Source: a virus
Strand: one strand, 5' to 3'
Virus record (IMG/VR): IMGVR_UViG_3300005582_000129
Span: 1-21,958 of that record
Length of the DNA: 21,958 nucleotides
The position numbers were made by a program, and so were the translations under genes. The notes beneath the pieces were generated by a model, which did no database searches, was not told the DNA's origin, and saw only the letters and a program-made list of their open reading frames with translations. Position 1 is the stretch's first letter; every line of letters starts with the position of its first letter. This document shows, piece by piece, positions 1 to 7,827 of the stretch.

Positions 1-690
1 GCTCCCCACCGTCACGTCGGTCGCGAAGACCTCGCGCGTAAATGTGTAGACGCCGCTGCTCGGCGCCATGCCGAGCACGGTCGCGGCGCCGTCGAAGTTG
101 AGCGCCCCGTCGCTGCCGTCACCGTAGAAGCCGAGCAGGTCGGCCCATGCCGGGTTTGCGCCGCTACCGCCCGTGCGGAGGCGCTGCCCCGCGGTGCCAG
201 CGGCGAGGGCTACCCACGCCGAGGCGTTGCGGTACAGGACCGCGCCCTGCGTGGAGCTGAGCGCCTCCATCGCTGCGGCCAGCGTGGTGTCGGTAGGGTT
301 GCCGCTCCCATCGAACGAGGCGAGGCGCGAGGCCGTGCCCGTGAGCCCTGCGCCGGTCCACGTCGTCGCCGCCGAGAGCACGCCCGACGTGAGCTTGGCG
401 AGGCCGGTGATGGCTGCCCGTTTGATCAGCTTGCCGGTGGTGCCGTCGAACAGCGCCACCTCCGACGCCACCGACGAGGACGGGCCGACGACATCGCCAG
501 AGCCGCCGCCGGCCGCGGGTTCGAGCGTGCGATCTCCACCGCGCAACGTGTGAATCCGCAGCTTTCCGCTCCGCTGGTCAACGTAGAGGAGCCCCCACCC
601 GGTCGCGTCGATCTTCGGCCGCGCCTGCTCACGCACCACCACGGCGCCCGCTTCGATCCACTTCCGCAGCTTGGCCGGAATCAGGCCCAT
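1..690 (-). CDS. Tail fibre-like protein, 3' end outside window
   Basis: The frame opens with ATG at 690 and stays open for 230 codons to the left edge, so the C-terminus is missing. The start overlaps the end of the upstream minor tail gene by 10 bases. A short N-terminal module (about residues 1-50, with WGLLYVDQRSGKLRIHTL) is followed by a glycine-rich linker and then low-complexity Ala/Thr/Ser/Gly sequence. Around residues 145-185 it carries the SSTQGAVLYR and GTAGQRLRTGGSGANPAW pattern that is frequent in phage tail fibres and appendages. At about 188-201 it has GFYGDGSDGALNFDG, another signature I associate with appendage proteins. FDG recurs near residues 81, 126 and 199. Position directly after the putative tail hub fits a receptor-binding or fibre protein at the tail tip. 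The receptor-binding end is not in view, so specificity cannot be judged. Confidence 0.75.
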   Translation of the reverse strand, partial: MGLIPAKLRKWIEAGAVVVREQARPKIDATGWGLLYVDQRSGKLRIHTLRGGDRTLEPAAGGGSGDVVGPSSSVASEVALFDGTTGKLIKRAAITGLAKLTSGVLSAATTWTGAGLTGTASRLASFDGSGNPTDTTLAAAMEALSSTQGAVLYRNASAWVALAAGTAGQRLRTGGSGANPAWADLLGFYGDGSDGALNFDGAATVLGMAPSSGVYTFTREVFATDVTVGS

Positions 691-2192
691 CGCGTAGCCT
701 CCGAGGCGTACACGAGGATCGTAACCTCCGTCACCGGGGCCGAATCCCACGACGGAGATACCTGCACCACCTTGCACCTGTTCGCCGCGAACCCGCCCGC
801 GCCAAACCAGCGCGACACCACACGGGTGGTGGTGATCCGGCCGAGGTCGCCCGGCGCCATCTGCGCCCACCACCACCCGTGCAGGGTGAGCGTCAGCACC
901 TCGGGCGTGCGCTCCTTGGCCTCTACGAGCCGGTTGAGCATGTCCGTTCGGATGTTGGCCTCGTTGCTCCACACGATCGCCGACATATCGTAGGTGTAGT
1001 TCACCTCGCCGGGCCGCTGGTACACGACCGTCCCGGTGTGCGACGACGAGGCCGAGGCCATCGCTACCGTAGTCGAGCCGTATTCGGTCTGGTGCTCGCT
1101 GCTCCACCACTCTTGCGACACCTCCACGATGTCCGCGTCGGTAATCTGCCAGTCGGTCAGCGCGGCAATCGGCGCGATGCTCTGCTGTTGGGCGCGCACG
1201 GTCAGGCACCCCTGCCGCATCGTCATGAAGAAGCCGCACGCGCGCAACGTCGTCTGAAGCCAGCCGAACGCGTCCGCCTCGGGCGCGAGTAGCGCGATGC
1301 TCCACTCGTAGGCGCCTGACGATACGATCGCCACCTTCGTAGCGTACTGGAAGGAGTCGAAGTAGTCGACGTAGCCGATGGGCACCGCGAGCCCCCACGC
1401 CGTCGGGAGCACGTCCCACATTCCGTTCGCGCCGCCCCCGGTCGAGGTGAGCACCTGGAGCGCGATTACGATCGGATGCGCCTCCAACAGCGCCGCCCTC
1501 GCCACCGTGGAGCCGGTGAGCGAGTCAACCCGCGTGCTCCCGAGCTCGTCGGTGGCCGTGACGGTAAACGTCGTCGCCGTGCTGCCCGACCAGCGCAGCC
1601 AGAAGGCATCGCCGCTCGTTGGCGTGACGTGGATAATGCCGCTGTCGCCCGTTGCTCTCGCGAACCCGCTCGTGCTGCTCACCGTGAGCGTGGTGTCCGC
1701 CGTCACATAGTCGGCGGTGGTCGAGGTCGTCAGGTCCGGGTCGAGGTCGTAGCACAGCGTCATGCCCGCCGTCTCGTTGACCGGGCGCTGGCGTAGCCCG
1801 GTGGCCGCGTCGATCAACTCCATCACCCACGCCGGCTTGCGCCCGCTGAGCTGCCGCCACTGGCCGAACGCCACCCGCTGAAAGTCGGACTCTGCGTAGC
1901 CGGGAAACCCGAGGTAAAGCGCCCAGAAGGTGCCACGCGGGCCTGCGTCCGCAAGCGCCCCGAGGTCATCGCCGACGAGCTCGACCACGGTACGGCCCCA
2001 CGTCGTCGTTAGGTCGTAGTCGTTGAGCTTGGCGCCGTCGATCCGAACCCGGCGAATCCGTGGCGTACCCGAGTGCGAGTAGATGCGCGTCTCGGCGCCC
2101 GCCTCCGTGTGAAGCTCAACACGCTGAAGCCTCCACACGGGCGTAAGCGACGACGACGCGAGATCGTCAATGAACTTGGCGGACCAGCTCAC
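681..2192 (-). CDS. Minor tail protein, putative tail hub / tail-associated protein
   Basis: A 503-residue protein starting with GTG in a GTGA overlap with the preceding gene. It is the second gene after the tape measure, where siphoviruses usually encode the baseplate hub or tail-associated protein. Residues about 1-145 (including WRLQRVELHTEAG and the VELVGDDLGAL segment) look like a beta-rich domain. Residues about 155-245 form a Thr/Ser/Gly-rich insert with a phage-tail flavour (TLTVSSTSGFARATGDSGII, then a WLRWSGS turn). The C-terminal half has many Trp residues and ends in a strand-rich block (VVQVSPSWDSAPVTEVTILVYASEA). I see no peptidase or lysozyme motif. The hub assignment rests on gene order and general character; a plain minor tail protein is the safe reading. 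Ten codon positions of its end are shared with the fibre-like gene start. Confidence 0.7.
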   Translation of the reverse strand: MSWSAKFIDDLASSSLTPVWRLQRVELHTEAGAETRIYSHSGTPRIRRVRIDGAKLNDYDLTTTWGRTVVELVGDDLGALADAGPRGTFWALYLGFPGYAESDFQRVAFGQWRQLSGRKPAWVMELIDAATGLRQRPVNETAGMTLCYDLDPDLTTSTTADYVTADTTLTVSSTSGFARATGDSGIIHVTPTSGDAFWLRWSGSTATTFTVTATDELGSTRVDSLTGSTVARAALLEAHPIVIALQVLTSTGGGANGMWDVLPTAWGLAVPIGYVDYFDSFQYATKVAIVSSGAYEWSIALLAPEADAFGWLQTTLRACGFFMTMRQGCLTVRAQQQSIAPIAALTDWQITDADIVEVSQEWWSSEHQTEYGSTTVAMASASSSHTGTVVYQRPGEVNYTYDMSAIVWSNEANIRTDMLNRLVEAKERTPEVLTLTLHGWWWAQMAPGDLGRITTTRVVSRWFGAGGFAANRCKVVQVSPSWDSAPVTEVTILVYASEATRWA

Positions 2193-3082
2193 CGCGCCGG
2201 CCCCATCGTCTTGCGCCCGGTAAGCTCTTCCAGGCTGCGCCCGTTGCTCGAATAGGTCGGGGTCGTGATGAGCCCAAGCCCTGCGGAGCCGCTTGGGGCG
2301 CCGAGCATGGACCCGTCACCGGGCAGCTTGGCGTAACTCGACACCGACGGCGACCAGCCACCGCCGCTCCCGACGCTGAACGCGCCCGCCGGGGCGCCCG
2401 TGCCGATGCTCCCGAGCAACGTGGCCAGCATGGCCGGCGAGAACACCAGGCGAAGGTCGAGCGTGTAGTTCCGCCGATGGTCGTGCGTGATCGGGTCTTT
2501 CGCCGCCTCTTCCGCGCTCATGTAGCAGACCGGCCAGAAGTCACGATGCCGGGTCCACCCGCCTACCCGGTCGAAGATGATCGGCTCGCTCAGGTTGACT
2601 TGCCGCGTCCCGGTCATCGAGGAGACGCCGTGTACCTCGTGCGAGAAGTCCGGCGGGGCACCCTCTACCGCCACCTCGTCGCCGCTCGCCAGCGTAGCCC
2701 CCGAGGCCCACGGGGCGAAGGCGTTACCGCCCGTGGCGACGTAGGTGTACCCGCGTCCGGTCGCGCCACGCTGGCTCCCGCACCACGCTTTGTCGCTGTT
2801 GAGCGCCACGCCGCACAAGCCCCCGCGGCGTAGGTGGTTCGCGAGCGCCTGCAACTTGCGCTCCAACGCTGACGCGCCGGGGGAGCCGAACCGCTCCAGT
2901 ACGATACGCACGGTCCACAGCGGGCCGAGAACGACGGTAGACATGGACCCGTCAAGGGCTACGGCGTCCTCGCGCCGGATGGCCGGCACCGCGGTCAGGT
3001 CGGTGAGCTCTTCGCCGAGGTCCACCGTTTCGAGCGTGCGCCCGCCGGTCGGGTAGTAGTAGAGCGTTGGCGTACCCATCAC
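2189..3082 (-). CDS. Minor tail protein, putative distal tail protein
   Basis: A 297-residue protein directly downstream of the tape measure. Two starts are possible: GTG at 3082, which gives a GTGA overlap with the tape-measure stop, or ATG at 3079, the very next codon. The N-terminal part (LYYYPTGGRTLETVDLGEEL and PLWTVRIVLERFGS) and the HLRRGGLCGVALNSDKAWCG segment suggest a beta-sandwich with an embedded helix. The last 70 residues are rich in Gly, Ser and Pro and look flexible. In siphoviruses this slot normally holds the distal tail (Dit) protein, the hexameric adaptor between tube and hub, so Dit-like is the best guess from gene order. I recognise no decisive family motif. It ends in a GTGA overlap with the next gene. 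Confidence 0.62.
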   Translation of the reverse strand: MMGTPTLYYYPTGGRTLETVDLGEELTDLTAVPAIRREDAVALDGSMSTVVLGPLWTVRIVLERFGSPGASALERKLQALANHLRRGGLCGVALNSDKAWCGSQRGATGRGYTYVATGGNAFAPWASGATLASGDEVAVEGAPPDFSHEVHGVSSMTGTRQVNLSEPIIFDRVGGWTRHRDFWPVCYMSAEEAAKDPITHDHRRNYTLDLRLVFSPAMLATLLGSIGTGAPAGAFSVGSGGGWSPSVSSYAKLPGDGSMLGAPSGSAGLGLITTPTYSSNGRSLEELTGRKTMGPAR

Positions 3083-5517
3083 GTCCTCCCGAGCTTGCCG
3101 GATTCAATGCCGATCTCGCGCGTGAAGTCGCCCCACAGATCGCCCGCCTGAATCCAAATCGTCGTCGGGCGTGGGTTGGCGGCCGACTTCTCGTCTGCAA
3201 CGATCTGAGCGCCGAACAACTGGAATCCGCCGCCCGCGGTGGTGCCCGAGCCGAGGATCATGTTTTCCTCCGCGCCGCCATCCTTGCCCGCAAACGCCCG
3301 CTCAATCCCCGCGGCGAACGCTTCCGCGATGGCGACGTAGAAGGCCGGATCGGTAAACGCTTGGATGAGCCCGATGATCAACTGAGGCACCGCGCCAACA
3401 AGCAACTGGATGAACATGGCGAGTAGGTCGGGCAGAATCTCGGGAATCATGCCGGCGAGGGCTACAATTACATCCGGGACGGCGCCGACCAGCGCGCCGA
3501 TCAACTTCGGGATGCCCGTCGTTACCGCGCTCAGAATGCTCGGAATCGCACGGATGAGCAATACTGGCGCCTGCGCGATGATGTCGGCCACCGCGGCGAA
3601 CGCCGACTCCACGAACGGGCCGAGGTTGGCCAGCGCGTCGGTGATGAGGTCCGCCGCCTCCGTGAACACGGATTTGCCGTTTTGCACGTTCGCGGCGCTC
3701 TGGAGGCCCGCCAGCACCGCCGCGGCAATCCCGGTAGGGTCGGCGCCGACGGCCGCCGCAAGCGGGGAGGAGAGCGCCTGCCCCACCTTGCCCGCGGTGC
3801 CGGCCGTGCTCGGCACGTTCGCCGCGGTGATGGCGGTGCCGGTCGTGTCGATTTGCGCCAGCAGGGCCTTGGCTTGGTCGGGCGTGAGCTTGCCCATCGC
3901 AAGCGCCTCAGTCACACGCGCCGACAGCTCGGCCAACTTCTCCATGTCGCTCAGGGTCTTTTGCGGCACCAACTGGTCAATCTGGTTCGCGAGGGCTTCC
4001 CACTCGCTCACCGGGGGCGGGGCGAATCGCTCGGCGTCCATCTCCGCGGCGGCCGATGCGATCCAACCGAGGGTAATCGCCTGCAAGGCCCGCGCCTGAG
4101 CCTGCAACGTCTCCACTTCCTCCTTTGCCGCCTTCCGGTGGGCCTTACTCGACTCGGTCTGCTTGTGCGTGGCGTTGGACTCGGCCGACTTCGACCGGCG
4201 CACGTCGTCCGTCGCATCGCGCATCCTGAGTTGCCCGGCAACCGCCGCCTGCAACTCCTGTTCCAACTCCTTCGTGCTCGTGCTTACGCCGTCCATCGCC
4301 GAGGACAGGAAGGCGAATAGGCCCGTGTTGACAGCGAGCCCGGAGATACCGCCGTCCACCCGGTCGATCGCGTCCGCAAGGTCGCCCATGCCGCGCGAAA
4401 CGCCACCGACGGCCTCCTCCCACGAGTCGGGTACGCCTTTCAGCTCCAGCAGCTTGACGTGCGATGCGATCAGCGCGTCGCTCTCCTTCGTGGCCTCGCG
4501 GTAGGCATCGCCGGTCGAATAGAACGTGTCCGCCGCTGCGATGGCCTCCTTGGAAGCGCCCTCCATGATGAGCTGAAGCCGCGCCGTGCTGCGCGTGGCC
4601 TCGCGGGTCAACTCCTCGGTGTGGCTTAGCCCAAGCGCGAGCGCCGCTTGTGCGGCCGCCGCCGACTCGCTCTCCGCGGTGAGGCCCTGGTACGCCATAG
4701 CGAGCCCAGCCGCGGCCACCGCCACCACAGGCAAAGCCACCGCGAGAGGCCCCAGCGCCGCCTTGATCGTGGCGCCCATCGTCGCGCCCGATTGGCTCGC
4801 TTGCGTGAACGCCTGCGCGACTTGCGGCCCCTGTTGGGCGAGGATCATCATGGGGTTCATGCCCATGGCGAGCGATTGCCCAACGTCGTACATCTGGAAG
4901 CGGAGGTTACCGGCCGCGTAGCCGGCGGCGTCCATGCCCTTTGAGCCCGCAGCCATCGAGGCCGTAAGCCTGTCCTGTTCCGCCTTCGCCTTCGCCTTCG
5001 CCGCTACGAGTTGCGAGTATTGCGAGCCGGTCAGCCCAAGGGCCTTAGCGTTCATCTCGGCCGCGGCGGTCGTCTCGCGAATCGAGGCCGCAAGTTGCCT
5101 TTCATCTGTGCTGAGCGATGCAGCGTGTGCGGCGAGTTGCGCGGCCTCCGTAGCTGCCCGCTCCTCCGCTGCCGACACCGCCGACAAGGCCGCCGCAAGT
5201 TGCGCGGCCTCCGCGGCTGCGCGCTCCTCTGACGCCGCCGCTTGCGACGTTGCAGCCTCCATCGCCCGCAACTGCGCGACCGATAGCCCAAGCGCATCGG
5301 CCTTCATCTCGACCGCAATCGTTGCCGTCCGGATCGCTTGCGCCGCGTCTCGCTCTGCGTCGGAAACGGACATCGAGGCCGCCGCCGCCGCCCTCATCTG
5401 CGCGGTTAGCTCTGCCTCTCGCTGGGCAAGCAGCGCCGCCGCACGAGCCATGCCGTCGAGCGAAGCGGAGCCGGGGGTCTGCGCCTCGACCTTGAACGAT
5501 ACCCCCGTGGTGCTCAT
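3079..5517 (-). CDS. Tape measure protein
   Basis: This is the longest gene in the window at 812 residues, in the tape-measure slot after the chaperone pair. Residues about 20-190 are Ala/Glu/Gln-rich and predicted coiled coil. They contain an internal duplication: residues about 56-88 resemble 140-172 (AEMNAKALGL against VEMKADALGL), and SEERAAAEAAQLAA near 96 resembles AEERAATEAAQLAA near 117. Residues 206-236 (FQMYDVGQSLAMGMNPMMIL, then AQQGPQ) match the conserved head of lambda-type tape measures. Hydrophobic stretches follow at about 255-275 (membrane-insertion type) and 640-740. Such proteins set tail length; at roughly 0.15 nm per residue a full-length 812-residue tape would give a tail near 120 nm, unless the protein is processed. 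The start is in an ATGA overlap with the chaperone T frame. Confidence 0.93.
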   Translation of the reverse strand: MSTTGVSFKVEAQTPGSASLDGMARAAALLAQREAELTAQMRAAAAASMSVSDAERDAAQAIRTATIAVEMKADALGLSVAQLRAMEAATSQAAASEERAAAEAAQLAAALSAVSAAEERAATEAAQLAAHAASLSTDERQLAASIRETTAAAEMNAKALGLTGSQYSQLVAAKAKAKAEQDRLTASMAAGSKGMDAAGYAAGNLRFQMYDVGQSLAMGMNPMMILAQQGPQVAQAFTQASQSGATMGATIKAALGPLAVALPVVAVAAAGLAMAYQGLTAESESAAAAQAALALGLSHTEELTREATRSTARLQLIMEGASKEAIAAADTFYSTGDAYREATKESDALIASHVKLLELKGVPDSWEEAVGGVSRGMGDLADAIDRVDGGISGLAVNTGLFAFLSSAMDGVSTSTKELEQELQAAVAGQLRMRDATDDVRRSKSAESNATHKQTESSKAHRKAAKEEVETLQAQARALQAITLGWIASAAAEMDAERFAPPPVSEWEALANQIDQLVPQKTLSDMEKLAELSARVTEALAMGKLTPDQAKALLAQIDTTGTAITAANVPSTAGTAGKVGQALSSPLAAAVGADPTGIAAAVLAGLQSAANVQNGKSVFTEAADLITDALANLGPFVESAFAAVADIIAQAPVLLIRAIPSILSAVTTGIPKLIGALVGAVPDVIVALAGMIPEILPDLLAMFIQLLVGAVPQLIIGLIQAFTDPAFYVAIAEAFAAGIERAFAGKDGGAEENMILGSGTTAGGGFQLFGAQIVADEKSAANPRPTTIWIQAGDLWGDFTREIGIESGKLGRT
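5135..5213 (-). repeat. Direct DNA repeat inside tape-measure coiled coil
   Basis: The 16-mer AGTTGCGCGGCCTCCG occurs at 5135-5150 and again at 5198-5213, 63 bases (21 codons) apart. It encodes the duplicated EAAQLAA segments of the tape measure. It indicates a recent in-frame segmental duplication that could alter tape length. Confidence 0.7.
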
Positions 5518-5741
5518 TGGCCGACCTCCACCACCGCCATAGCCTTTCCGCCGAGGCTCTGCACCGCGAGTTGCCGCCGCTCAAACCCGGCATCGTAGGC
5601 CGCGCGATTGAACGCGAAGTCCTCCGCGCTCATGTCCCGCAGCTCAGACGGTAGCACCCGATACCTCGCCGCCATCGCGTCCATCGTCGCGAGCAGCGGG
5701 ACCGGGAAAGGTGGCCAGCGTTTCGCGCCACCCGCCTCCAA
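5514..5741 (-). CDS. Tail assembly chaperone, T-like frame (frameshift extension)
   Basis: This frame is open from a TGA at 5745-5747 to the stop at 5514-5516, and overlaps the end of the upstream chaperone gene by about 100 bases. The first usable start would be TTG at 5741 or ATG at 5684; neither has a Shine-Dalgarno sequence. The segment LPSELRDMSAEDFAFNRAAY resembles the helical T region of lambda G/GT-type chaperones. The most economical reading is that it is made as a C-terminal extension of the upstream protein by ribosomal frameshifting near 5704-5706. That would give a fusion of about 196 residues (134 from the first frame and 62 from this one). Relative to the upstream frame this one is +1 (or -2), not the common -1. 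It then overlaps the tape-measure start by four bases (ATGA). Confidence 0.72.
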   Translation of the reverse strand: MEAGGAKRWPPFPVPLLATMDAMAARYRVLPSELRDMSAEDFAFNRAAYDAGFERRQLAVQSLGGKAMAVVEVGQ

Positions 5742-6105
5742 TCGTCAGGTCGAGGACGACGCCAGAAAGCTGGTTGGCCACCGCCGCGGGCAGCGCGTAC
5801 AACGGCATCCCGCGAGTACCAGGGCGAACCGGATCGCGCTCGTGTCGCTGGATGGTGCAAGGCTCCAGTTCGGCTTCCGTCTCGCCAATGGCGAGCACGC
5901 AAGCGTTCAGAAGCCGCTCGTGCATGGCGGTCGCGACCTCAGGGTCAGTCGCCTTCGGCTTGGCGCCCGCCTTGCCGGGCAAGAGCGCCTGAGCCTGCAT
6001 CTCGCCCTGAGTGGCCGCTCGAACGCGAGCGTACACGGTGGCGCCATCATGGGTGATGGGGACCACCTTGCATTTGCCCTCGCTCCACTTGTTGATCAGG
6101 CTCAC
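5644..6105 (-). CDS. Tail assembly chaperone, G-like
   Basis: A 153-residue protein encoded between the tail tube and the tape measure, the invariable place of the tail assembly chaperone in siphoviruses. The start is GTG at 6105, with a good AGGAG five bases upstream that also overlaps the stop of the tail-tube gene. The body (residues 1-130) reads KWSEGKCKVVPITHDGATVY, then an Ala/Lys-rich stretch, then two helices (EVATAMHERLLNACVLAIGE). The C-terminal 20 residues after the overlap point are Gly/Asp/Arg-rich and look like the non-shifted tail of a frameshift product. By analogy with lambda gpG, the short form and the G-T fusion would coat the tape measure and recruit tube subunits during assembly. 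Confidence 0.8.
   Translation of the reverse strand: MSLINKWSEGKCKVVPITHDGATVYARVRAATQGEMQAQALLPGKAGAKPKATDPEVATAMHERLLNACVLAIGETEAELEPCTIQRHERDPVRPGTRGMPLYALPAAVANQLSGVVLDLTIGGGWRETLATFPGPAARDDGRDGGEVSGATV
5698..5709 (-). other. Candidate +1 frameshift site in chaperone overlap
   Basis: On the minus strand the zero-frame codons are TTT CCC GGT CCC, followed by GCT. A tRNA-Pro on the first CCC (5706-5704) could slip one base forward onto CCG, after which GTC CCG CTG CTC is read in the T-like frame. The second CCC (5700-5698), followed by G, offers the same move. The TTTCCCG heptamer here has the wrong phase to carry a -1 shift from the upstream frame into the downstream one. A CCC-based +1 shift is known from the tail genes of Listeria phage PSA. 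No stimulatory structure was computed. Confidence 0.5.
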
Positions 6106-6113
6106 GGGAACTC

Positions 6114-7055
6114 CTACGAGGTGGCGGTGCTCTGGGTGTTGACGACCACGACCGCGAGGCCGCGGTTGGTTGCGTCGCTCTGGCCCACGAGCTTGATCGA
6201 CTCGGGGAGCACGCCGTGTGTGTTCACGCCGATCTCATCCGTCTCGATGTAGGCGTTGTGCATGGTGAAGGTGATCGACCGGGCCGACGCGGTGGCGCTG
6301 ATGACCGCGCTCGCCTGCGTGTGGGCGGTGAGCCCGCTCTGCCAGTTGTCGCTCTCGTAGTCCGAGCTGACCATCATGGACACGTCGCGAAGCGCCGAGG
6401 GCTTGGGGTCCGCGGTCAGCTTGGTCCCGAGCACCTGCCGACGGTCCAGCTTGTTGTCAAGCTCCAGCGAGAACGTGCGGAGGTCGTAGGCCGTCGAGTT
6501 CCAGGTGATTTGGGAGAACTGGTGGTGCTCCATCTCCACCTCGTTCGTGCCGAACGTGGGCGTACCCGCCGACGTGGGAGCGCCCGAGGTCTGCCCGATG
6601 ATTTCGATCTCCACCACGCACCGCCCGCCGGCCTCGACGCTCATCTTGATCTTGGCGATCCGACAGCCCTCGTACACGATCGCGGAGCCGGTGCCCTGTG
6701 CGATCTCGATGGTCAGCCCGCCCGCCGGGGCGGTCGCGCCGAGGATGTAGGTGTGCGTATAGTCCGAGCCGCTGGGGCCGGTCGTGGAGCTCGACCACAT
6801 CGCGTGATGCAGGATGAGGCCCATGTCCTCATAGGTGCCCTCGAAGGTCACCGAGCCGCCCACGTCGTCCTGAGCCACGAACGAGCGGCGCGACACGAGG
6901 CCGGTGCCCTCGTACAGCGTCTCCCGCTTGACCTTGGACACGTTGCGACGGAGAGAGGAGGAGAGCAGGCGGAAGAACTTGGTACGACTGACCGCCGTTC
7001 CCCAGGTGCTTTCCGCGCCGAACCCAACGAATGAACCGAAACCAGAATAGGCCAT
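6114..7055 (-). CDS. Major tail tube protein
   Basis: A 313-residue protein with a strong ribosome binding site (AAGGGGGCTCCC before ATG). The N-terminus (GFGAESTWGTAVSRTKFFRL, with an LLSSSL continuation) is the typical opening of siphovirus tail tube proteins. VGGSVTFEGTYEDMGLILHH, an alternating beta pattern and EIEIIGQTSG are further tube-like features; the latter two recall the beta-sheet core that polymerises into hexameric rings. Residues about 255-300 (SARSITFTMHNAYIETDEIG) fit the closing strands. It is followed closely by the chaperone and tape-measure genes, as expected. The subunit forms the inner tube through which DNA is ejected. It is longer than lambda gpV (about 246 residues), possibly because of loop insertions or a surface domain; I cannot delimit one. 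Confidence 0.88.
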   Translation of the reverse strand: MAYSGFGSFVGFGAESTWGTAVSRTKFFRLLSSSLRRNVSKVKRETLYEGTGLVSRRSFVAQDDVGGSVTFEGTYEDMGLILHHAMWSSSTTGPSGSDYTHTYILGATAPAGGLTIEIAQGTGSAIVYEGCRIAKIKMSVEAGGRCVVEIEIIGQTSGAPTSAGTPTFGTNEVEMEHHQFSQITWNSTAYDLRTFSLELDNKLDRRQVLGTKLTADPKPSALRDVSMMVSSDYESDNWQSGLTAHTQASAVISATASARSITFTMHNAYIETDEIGVNTHGVLPESIKLVGQSDATNRGLAVVVVNTQSTATS

Positions 7056-7065
7056 GGGAGCCCCC

Positions 7066-7827
7066 TTATGCGTTCATGTCGCGCACGAGTACCTCGACCT
7101 TGGCCGTGAGGGTACGGCCAAGCGTGGTAACCGCCGTGACGGTGAGAATGTAGTCGGTAGCGGTGGTGCCGCCGCTGATTTGCACCCGCACGATCGCAGC
7201 GCCCGCGGCGCCCACCTCGTAGCGCGTGCCGGTAGTCGTGACCGTGAGCCCGCCCGTCGCCGCAACCGTGACGTAGCTCAGGCACTCGAGCTCGTGCGAG
7301 CCAACCGCCACGGGGTGAACATGCACCCGCCGCTGCATGAGCGCGGAGAAGTCGATCCACGCGAACACCGTCGTATCCGAGGTCTTCGCCATCACGTTCT
7401 TTGGCGACGTATCGCCCAACCGCTCCTGCGACTGAGCCGCGAACAGGTAGCCGGGCACCGGGGCGCCCAGGTCGATATGCCCCGTCTTTGCCGAGGCCGG
7501 CACGAACGCGGTAATCCCCGTTCCCAAGGTCGCATCGCCCCAATAGAGCCAGTATTGCAGCATCCCCGCCGCGGGGGCGGTGTCCTGGATTTCGATCGTG
7601 CCGGTCTTCGTCGTGGTGTTGAACGAGGCCAGATCGAGCTTGCTCACGACGGTCGTGCCGTCCGGACCCGTTACCCGCATGTCGTAGCCGGTCGCCAGCA
7701 CCGTAGTCCAGAAGTGATCCCAGTCCGCCGGGATCGAAATCGTCGCGTCGAATGCGCCCCCAGCTCCCGCCGTGTTGTCGATCGACAACGGCTGACGGTA
7801 GGTGTCGAGGGAGCTGCGCCAGCTCAT
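7066..7827 (-). CDS. Tail-region structural protein with DUF2341-like N-terminus
   Basis: A 253-residue protein; the ATG at 7827 is chosen because it forms an ATGA overlap with the upstream gene, whereas upstream in-frame sequence is Arg-rich and non-protein-like. Residues about 11-100 (QPLSIDNTAGAGGAFDATIS, the TGYDMRVTGPDGTTV segment and YWLYWGDA) follow the layout I know from DUF2341 domains: an IDNT opening, a 'W/F...GxDhRhxxxDG' core and an aromatic YWGD close. DUF2341 usually occurs in cell-surface or secreted proteins. The C-terminal ~90 residues (AATGGLTVTTTGTRYEVGAA and TDYILTVTAVTT) look like a small beta domain. Located between tail terminator and tail tube, it could be a minor tail or tail-surface adhesin. 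The function is inferred; the DUF2341 likeness should be tested by profile search. Confidence 0.65.
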   Translation of the reverse strand: MSWRSSLDTYRQPLSIDNTAGAGGAFDATISIPADWDHFWTTVLATGYDMRVTGPDGTTVVSKLDLASFNTTTKTGTIEIQDTAPAAGMLQYWLYWGDATLGTGITAFVPASAKTGHIDLGAPVPGYLFAAQSQERLGDTSPKNVMAKTSDTTVFAWIDFSALMQRRVHVHPVAVGSHELECLSYVTVAATGGLTVTTTGTRYEVGAAGAAIVRVQISGGTTATDYILTVTAVTTLGRTLTAKVEVLVRDMNA

